This document shows positions 56,816 through 64,000 of a stretch of 64,000 bases of DNA, piece by piece. A program made the position numbers and the translations under genes. Under the pieces are notes generated by a model. That model had not been told where the DNA came from. It did not search any database and worked only from the letters and a program-made list of their open reading frames with translations. Each line of letters opens with the position of its first letter. The first letter of the stretch is position 1. This stretch comes from Serripes groenlandicus (Eukaryota; Mollusca; Bivalvia; Cardiida; Cardiidae), in the NCBI GenBank assembly GCA_031761405.1, contig JASEVX010000010.1, positions 13,553,447-13,617,446 on the forward strand. The letters are read 5' to 3'.

Positions 56816-56988
56816 ATTACCTAATACTTTGAGACTTGGAAAACTTCCTCATCTAATAGCCTTCTTCTCATTGTATACTAAGTATGCTGAGTGTAGCCTA
56901 TTTTTGGGGGGTAAAAAGTATAAATTTTGATGTATTTTGGTTGTATAAGAGAATTGGACATTGTTGGTTAAGTTACAGGTTAATTTGA

Positions 56989-57107
56989 CAGAAAATCCAC
57001 AGGTAAAATGTGTCTATCCTTGTAAACCTGAGTGGCATTCTTAGGCTGATCCGGATCAATACTTTACGCAGAGTCCACAATGTTGGTTTGCTCACAGGAC
57101 TGCTGAA
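56989..57107. mobile_element. GAGCCGTC-family MITE, right half
   Basis: CAGAAAATCCACAGG, TAGGCTGATCCGGATCAATAC, TTTACGCAGAGTCCACAATG and TTGGTTTGCTCACAGGAC. The left half is absent. Confidence 0.75.
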
Positions 57108-57109
57108 AT

Positions 57110-57870
57110 TCAAGGAAAATCTAGTTAACACTCTGGAAGCCGCATGTTTTACTTGAGCATGTTGAAACTTCCTCAGAATATTTGCGTGTACGATATCTAG
57201 CCTAAGTTCGAATATGTGTCAGATCCAGTAAAGAATTAGGTCACTTAGCCAAACACTATAGAAAAATCTTGTTAACACTATAGACACTGCATTTTTGTAT
57301 TGAGCAGTTTGAAACCTTGTTAGAAAGTTTGTCTTGATGATAGGCCAATTTCAAATATTGGTTATTTTGGATAAAACATTAGGGCACTAAGCCAAGTTGG
57401 AGGAAAATCTTGTTAAGACTCTGGAAGCTTCACTTTTAGCTTGAGCATGCTGAAACTTTGTCAGAATGATTGTTTTTATTATATTTAGTTTGAATATGGG
57501 TAATGTTTGTTAAAAAATTAGGTCACTATGCCATGTTGTAGGACAATCCTGATTTAACACTGAAGAGACCACAATTTTGACTTTAACGGCTTGAAACTTT
57601 GTCAGACAGTTTTTCTTGACGATATACAGGCCAATTTAGACATTGGTCATGTTGAGTCAAAAATTAGGTCCCTTGATCAAATTTAAGAAAAATCTTGTTA
57701 ATGCTCTGGAAGCCATGTTTTTAACTCTAGCATGATGAAACTTTACCAGAATGTTTATCTTGATGATATCTAGGCTAAGTTTGAATATGGTCTGGTTAAA
57801 AACTAGGTCACTAGGCCAATATTGAGAAATATCTTGTAAACACTCTGGTCACCACATTTCTCTCAAATGT
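57110..57870 (+). repeat. Tandem ~145-bp repeat units
   Basis: Five to six diverged units with GAAAAATCTTGTTAACACTC, TGGAAGCC, TTGAGCATGTTGAAACTT, CAGAATGTTTGTCTTGATGA, TATCTAGGCTAAGTT and AATTAGGTCACTAGGCCAA. The type is common in bivalve genomes. Confidence 0.8.
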
Positions 57871-57961
57871 TCCTTGGGTGACTCTTTACTAAGAGTGTTA
57901 AAATTAAGTTGATTCTTTAGATACTATAGATAATAAATAGCTTTGCTACTGGTACTATTTT

Positions 57962-58150
57962 ACCCTTTCTACACTACAGACACATGTTGTCTAATCTTCA
58001 ACAGATGGATGGTATGAGAAATTTCGACAGTTTTCTCAATGTTTTCCTCACACTTCAATACTTTTAGTTTCATCAATACAGATTTACCAATATCTTTAGT
58101 TAAACATTTTCAAATCATCTGCTGTAGAGTTTATCCGTGTGATAAATAAC
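57962..58150. mobile_element. TTAA fold-back MITE, diverged
   Basis: TACCCTTTCTACACTACAGAC to TCATCTGCTGTAGAG and CCGTGTGATAA. Inner GAGAAATTTCGACAGTTTTCTC. The terminal TTAA is lost. Confidence 0.55.
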
Positions 58151-58488
58151 CTATAACAAATGTGTTTGTTTATCTAACTGTATCTACCGTCTACAGTTCA
58201 AGAGTTTAATTATAGATCTCTGGAAATAAGGTTAACCCTGTCTTAAATAAATATTTGAACTGTATGCATTTCTGCTTTTTTGTTTACATTTTTTGAAATT
58301 ATGTGACTTGTGTTGTAACTTTCCAAAAAATGGAAGAGTTGACCATCTGTTTTCCCCTCATACAATGGGTACCGTCTCACAGCACTTTCAGTGCTTTGAT
58401 TTGATTAAGGTAACAAAGGCATATTTAACTTATTTCATTCGTTTTGATTTGCTGATAAAGAAAAAATATATTGTTCTATAATAAGAAT

Positions 58489-58600
58489 GGGGGTTTTGTC
58501 CAATGGGTAAATATCCTATGGGGGTATTGTCCCATGGGTGTATTGTCCTATGGGGTTTATGTCTCGTGTGGGTTTTGTCCTACACGGTGAATATAAGACT
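58489..58600. repeat. Short decayed minisatellite (~20-25 bp)
   Basis: Repeats of TGGGGGTATTGTCCCATGGG and variants. Confidence 0.7.
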
Positions 58601-59292
58601 GTCCTACCAAGTTGAAGTTTAAGGTTTCTACTTATTTTCAAAATGGTACATCTAAACTGCATAGTATAAGTATCAGAAAAGATAATTATATCATTTAAAT
58701 CAATATTTAATAAGTAGTATAGTTTCCAAGTTAATGTGTATTTCTTTACATTTATTATTAATATAATTTTTACTGGGGTTTAAAGAGTGGTTACTGTATT
58801 GACAATTCCAATGATGTAGTGGTACATGTTTGTATGCCACAAGTATTAAGCTTGCATAAACTCAGTTTAAAAAATAGATAAAAATCTCGATGAACATTTT
58901 TAATATTTTCTGTTACAGAACATTTCATTTTTTTGAAAATGACTCTTATACACGTTTTCTCGCCGTTTACGCCCGGTTTTTGCAATGTTTCTATATCCCT
59001 TAAGCGGGCGTAAAACATAGATTGTATGCAATAATATTCGATCATACGGTCGAATATTCGAATACTATATAATGGTTCGAATATTCGAATACTATAATAT
59101 TATCATGGTTCGAATATTCGATGAAATCAGGATTTTCAACACTAACAAATAAAAAATAAATGGCTTCATTTTTAATTATTCCATAAGCTGTAAGTAAAGG
59201 GTTAATGGTGGTCTATTTTACGCATAGTTTATAAAGTTTCAATATAGTGCATAACAGGTCAAACTGATAGTCCCTGCTTTAGGCTATAAGTG

Positions 59293-59790
59293 TCAGTGTG
59301 TGTATACCACGTGACTATTACGTCACAAATGCTACGGTGGTCAGAAATATTTTACTTCGGTTTAGAAGTAAAAACAAAGGTTACTTTTTTATTTCTTCAT
59401 CAGTTTTGATGAAACATGGCGTAGTCTACGCCGCTTACAGAGCCCTATCTCCGGTTTTTCAACGGAGTTTGATTAGAGGTTTAGTTTCTTCAAACACTTC
59501 GATGAACCTTTTCTCAAAACGTATTAATATCGCCGACAGCCGGAGCATGATCAAAACTGGATTTTGAGAACAGGTTCGTCGAAGTGTTTTGGAAAAACTA
59601 GACCACCAATCAAACTCCTGTGAAAACCCGGAGATAGGACATTGTAAGCGGCGTAGACTGCGTCATGTCTCATTAAAAAGGGTGAAGATATAAACAAGTT
59701 ACCATTGTTTTTACATTCTTAACAAGAGCAATTATTGCTGTCGGACCATGCAAATATGATGTAAAAAGTCACGTGGTATACACACACTGA
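59293..59790. mobile_element. 498-bp fold-back element
   Basis: Ends TCAGTGTGTGTATACCACGTGAC and GTCACGTGGTATACACACACTGA are perfect inverses. Inner arms also pair (CGTAGTCTACGCCGCTTACA, ATCTCCGG, GGAGTTTGATTAGAGG, CACTTCGATGAACCTTTTCTC) with their reverse complements, leaving a short centre near 59545. GTG flanks both ends. Confidence 0.9.
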
Positions 59791-60344
59791 GTGTGATCGA
59801 TGCAAAAACCGATGTTTTCGTTCCAAAACACCGTAACTTCATCGTGTATTCTATGTAGTTATCGCTTTTTAGAATGAGGCATTAATCATGCAATATTTGC
59901 GGTGTTAATATCCTATTTCGTAAATTGTTTTGATAAGCAATTAAGCTGTTACTAATTATATAGCGGTGTATTTCACATTTTGGATACCAAAAAAAAGGCG
60001 TTGATAAAATCAGGCATCAATCAGACAATATTGGCAGTGTCATTATCCAATTTCGTACATTGTTTTGATAAGCAAGCTGTTACTAACTAAGCAGCTGTTT
60101 ATTTCACATTTTGTGTAATAACAGAAGCCTTGATTTGTAATTGAGAACATGCAGATATGTAGCACGTGTAGCATAAGTTGATTAATTGTTTGTTCAAGTT
60201 TCAAACTGTTGAAATAAAAACCTTTTATTTGTAGATAATTGTTGTTATTCATTATTTTCATAAATACACTCACATGCGATCTGCATTGCCATTTCAATTT
60301 TGAAATATCTTGACATTAGTACGTAATAATTGATTTCAACAATG

Positions 60345-60625
60345 CTTGTAACGCCGTTTGTAGTTTGGAAGTATTTCCGCCGATCTGAGAAAATAGCTAC
60401 ATGTACTCTGTGTGAGGCGGAGATGTCGGACCAAGGAACTACAACCAACCTCCGCAATCATCTACGAAACAAACATCCATCTAGATACATAGATAACCCT
60501 TCTGTAACTACCGAGCAGAAGAAACAACATCTATATGTCATTTACAACAGCATTTCAACAATAGTTCAGTTATATGCAGCAAGAGAAAGATTAAACCTCA
60601 GTTGTACATTTTTGTACGTGGTGTA
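60345..60625 (+). pseudogene. hAT transposase N-terminus, BED finger
   Basis: Reads TPFVVWKYFRRSEKIATCTL, CEAEMSDQGTTTNLRNHLRN, KHPSRYID: a complete BED finger (aromatic start, C-x2-C, H-x4-H). Coding lasts about 90 residues to a stop at 60624. The rest of the transposase is absent. It may be used as a DNA-binding fragment, but there is no evidence for that. Confidence 0.65.
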
Positions 60626-60630
60626 AACAG

Positions 60631-60906
60631 GGTCGTAGCTTGGTAATAATCAATGTGTAGGCCATCTCGTGAGAAAATCAACACTGTGGACTCTGTGTAA
60701 AGTATCGACCCGGATCAGCCTAAGCATCCCACACAGGCGTACCCGGATATACACTTTTAGCCTTTTGTGGATTTTCTGTTTCAGGAATCACTCCTCTATC
60801 TATTCCCCCTAGACGGAATGTGTTGGCCGGATCAGTCTGCGCGGACAGCGCAGGCTGATCTGGTCGATACATTACGCAGATGTCTATCGCCGCAGCTGCA
60901 TTTCGG
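60631..60906. mobile_element. Palindromic MITE with shared flanks, copy of 4749-5036
   Basis: See 4749-5036. CATCTCGTGAGAAAATCAAC to CTGATCTGGTCGATACATTAC and the common flanks. Confidence 0.75.
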
Positions 60907-60911
60907 AGCAT

Positions 60912-63900
60912 GTATTAATCAGAGCTAAATGTTTCCAACAATACATTAAGAATGTGATCAATAAATCACAATCTGCGCACTTTACCAACGTATTTTTTAC
61001 GAACATTCTTTTCATACGAAATCATCGGTGTAACGGAAACGTCAAATGCGAGTACACTGGACAAAATAAAGAATTAATTTGTTTGGTAAGCATGCACAAA
61101 TGGGTCGAATATTCGAATATCTTTTGATCGAATATTCGAATACTAATTTTGGTATTCTTTGCCATACCTAGTTTATACTGTATATGTCTCTGGTCTTATA
61201 TAGCATTTTAACATTGATTCATTGTAAATATAAGTTTAAATAAATAGTTTATTTCATCTTCAAAATGGTATAACAAAACGTGCTGAGTCTCAAAAATTGT
61301 ATTATAAAACGGGTTCTGGACATTCATGTCTTTTCAAAGCGCTATTTAATTATCACCCTTCTGAAATAGAGATATTTTTTAATATTTTTACATTAATTCC
61401 TTGTAAAACTAAGATGAAATAAACTGATTTCTTCATATCCGATATTTGTTATTACAAAACGGGTTGAGTCTCAAAAATTGTTATTGTAAAATGGGTTATT
61501 TGTAAAAACGTCTGTAATACACGTGAGATAATTGTCAACCTCTTGAAATAAGTCTTATTAAACATTTTAACATTTTTTCCTTGACATTTTAGTTGTTGAA
61601 GCCACCAGTTTCTATCACATATTTATGATTTTCTCTAGAATAAGACGGTTTAATATTTGTACATAGATTATTATTACAAAACGGGTTGAGTCCGAAAATT
61701 CGGTATTACAAAACAAGTTCTTGATATGCATGTATGTTTCACACGCGATTTCATTACCATCCTTTAAAATAAGTATTATTTAATATTTGTGTATTGATTC
61801 TTTGTAAATTTAGCTGAATTAAACAGATTATTATATTTCTGATATTTTTATTACAAAACGGGTTGATTCCCGAAAAGCAGTATTACAGAACGGGTTCTTG
61901 ATATTCATGAATGTTTGACGCGCGATTTCATCAACAACCTACTAAAAAAATATTATTTAACATTTGTTGATTGATTTCTGGCAAATCATAGCTGAAATAC
62001 ACCAATTTTTACTTCTCCGATATTTTATTACAAAACGGGTTGAGTCCAAAAAAGTGGTATTACAAAACGGGTTTCCTATTTTATTACTCAGTTTACCGTA
62101 GCTCAGTCAGTAAAGACACAGGCTGTTAATCCAGGGGTTGTGAGTTCGAACCCCAGCTTGGCCTACATTCCCTCCGACATTTGACGTGACTACCACCAAT
62201 GGGCTTTCAGACTGTGGAAAAGCAGCCAGTTGCTTGGAAAGAATGTTGTGTGACGTACTGGTATAAGAAAGCCAAGAAACATATGAGTAGTTGAACTGGC
62301 TGCCGTGATATGACTGAAAGATTGATGAAAATGGTGTTAAACCCCAATTAATCAATCAAGCTATTTTATTACCTAATACTTTGAGACTTGGAAAACTTCC
62401 TCATCTAATAGCCTTCTTCTCATTGTATACTAAGTATGCTGAGTGTAGCCTATTTTTGGGGGGTAAAAAGTATAAATTTTGATGTATTTTGGTTGTATAA
62501 GAGAATTGGACATTGTTGGTTAAGTTACAGGTTAATTTGACAGAAAATCCACAGGTAAAATGTGTCTATCCTTGTGAGCCTGAGTGGCATTCTTAGGCTG
62601 ATCCGGATCAATACTTTACGCAGAGTCCACAATGTTGGTTTGCTCACAGGACTGCTGAAATTCAAGGAAAATCTAGTTAACACTCTGGAAGCCGCATGTT
62701 TTACTTGAGCATGTTGAAACTTCCTCAGAATATTTGCGTGTACGATATCTAGCCTAAGTTCGAATATGTGTCAGATCCAGTAAAGAACTAGGTCACTTAG
62801 CCAAACACTATAGAAAAATCTTGTTAACACTATAGACACTGCATTTTTGTATTGAGCAGTTTGAAACCTTGTTAGAAAGTTTGTCTTGATGATAGGCCAA
62901 TTTCAAATATTGGTTATTTTGGATAAAACATTAGGGCACTAAGCCAAGTTGGAGGAAAATCTTGTTAAGACTCTGGAAGCTTCACTTTTAGCTTGAGCAT
63001 GCTGAAACTTTGTCAGAATGATTGTTTTTATTATATTTAATTTGAATATGGGTAATGTTTGTTAAAAAATTAGGTCACTATGCCATGTTGTAGGACAATC
63101 CTGATTTAACACTGAAGAGACCACAATTTTGACTTTAACGGCTTGAAACTTTGTCAGACAGTTTTTCTTGACGATATACAGGCCAATTTAGACATTGGTC
63201 ATGTTGAGTCAAAAATTAGGTCCCTTGATCAAATTTAAGAAAAATCTTGTTAATGCTCTGGAAGCCATGTTTTTAACTCTAGCATGATGAAACTTTACCA
63301 GAATGTTTATCTTGATGATATCTAGGCTAAGTTTGAATATGGTCTGGTTAAAAACTAGGTCACTAGGCCAATATTGAGAAATATCTTGTAAACACTCTGG
63401 TCACCACATTTCTCTCAAATGTTCCTTGGGTGACTCTTTACTAAGAGTGTTAAAATTAAGTTGATTCTTTAGATACTATAGATAATAAATAGCTTTGCTA
63501 CTGGTACTATTTTACCCTTTCTACACTACAGACACATGTTGTCTAATCTTCAACAGATGGATGGTATGAGAAATTTCGACAGTTTTCTCAATGTTTTCCT
63601 CACACGTCAATACTTTTAGTTTCATCAATACAGATTTACCAATATCTTTAGTTAAACATTTTCAAATCATCTGCTGTAGAGTTTATCCGTGTGATAAATT
63701 ACCTATAACAAATGTGTTTGTTTATCTAACTGTATCTACCGTCTACAGTTCAAGAGTTTAATTATAGATCTCTGGAAATAAGGTTAACCCTGTCTTAAAT
63801 AAATATTTGAACTGTATGCATTTCTGCTTTTTTGTTTACATTTTTTGAAATTATGTGACTTGTGTTGTAACTTTCCAAAAAATGGAAGAGTTGACCATCT

Positions 63901-64000
63901 GTTTTCCCCTCATACAATGGGTACCGTCTCACAGCACTTTCAGTGCTTTGATTTGATTAAGGTAACAAAGGCATATTTAACTTATTTCATTCGTTTTGAT
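60912..64000 (+). repeat. 5.55-kb tandem duplication, unit 2 (runs off window)
   Basis: Repeats 55360-58450 in order: hAT terminus, ~180-bp array (61270-62080), SINE (62089-62360), half MITE (62541-62655), ~145-bp units (62660-63420) and fold-back MITE (63513-63700). Small differences include two bases missing in the SINE (ACTGTGTGGAA to ACTGTGGAA). Confidence 0.95.

Larger units (their letters stand above)
55360..60911 (+). repeat. 5.55-kb tandem duplication, unit 1 (complete)
   Basis: Positions 55360-58450 match 60912-64000 at a constant offset of 5552-5554 with only scattered differences. The unit ends at 60911 next to a MITE. It contains satellite-like units, a SINE, a half MITE, a fold-back element and a hAT relic. 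No intact gene. Confidence 0.95.
59020..61170 (+). mobile_element. hAT relic with subterminal GAATATTCGAA repeats
   Basis: GGTTCGAATATTCGAATAC occurs several times at 59040-59115, and matching repeats plus a hAT-like TIR (TTTGCCATACCTA) occur at 61100-61170, on either side of a BED-finger ORF. The left TIR was not found. A fold-back element and a MITE are nested inside. The tandem duplication cuts through it. Confidence 0.5.

Overview
The window looks like animal nuclear DNA, most likely from a bivalve mollusc. That assignment is an inference from the AT-rich background, the spliced METTL24-type gene, tRNA-derived SINEs whose tails end in GATT/ATTG or ATTC repeats, and several repeat families of a kind common in bivalve genomes. 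There is no operon structure, and almost every long open frame is a transposon relic or a by-product of a simple repeat.

Layout. 0.3-8 kb holds three repeat-rich segments (A, B, C) that recur at 45-52 kb in a different order (C, A, B), with a 22-bp minisatellite expanded in only one copy of A. 8.2-10.5 kb holds a degenerate ~180-bp tandem array and a GAAT microsatellite. 12.1-24.3 kb is an I-clade-like LINE whose ORF1 is split by a ~6.07-kb DNA transposon (13735-19801). That transposon encodes a transposase broken by three frameshifts, with a candidate DDE core, an XPG/PIN-like nuclease domain and a Cys-rich tail; an AcademX-type element is the best match. 24.3-27.4 kb is a second, degenerate LINE.

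30.9-40.6 kb (minus strand) is the one convincing host gene: a six-coding-exon METTL24-like methyltransferase of 292 aa. I reconstructed it from splice sites and phase, and its introns carry a 41-bp minisatellite and several MITEs. 41.0-42.7 kb is a GC-rich mosaic of minisatellite, hairpins and one basic ORF. 52.7-53.3 kb holds a Ty3/gypsy-type pol relic on the minus strand. 55.36-64.0 kb is a direct tandem duplication with a ~5.55-kb period that runs off the window end. It contains a BED-finger hAT relic, a 498-bp fold-back element, a tRNA-Asn-like SINE and satellite-like arrays.

How things relate. The I-like LINE and one SINE family share a 3' tail, which suggests the LINE machinery mobilised that SINE. 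Other SINEs carry a different tail shared by three head types. Two short inverted-repeat families are scattered throughout: a TTAA-flanked, piggyBac-like fold-back and a ~260-bp palindromic family beginning GAGCCGTC. Paired filled and empty sites between the A and B duplicates show SINE and MITE insertion after duplication.
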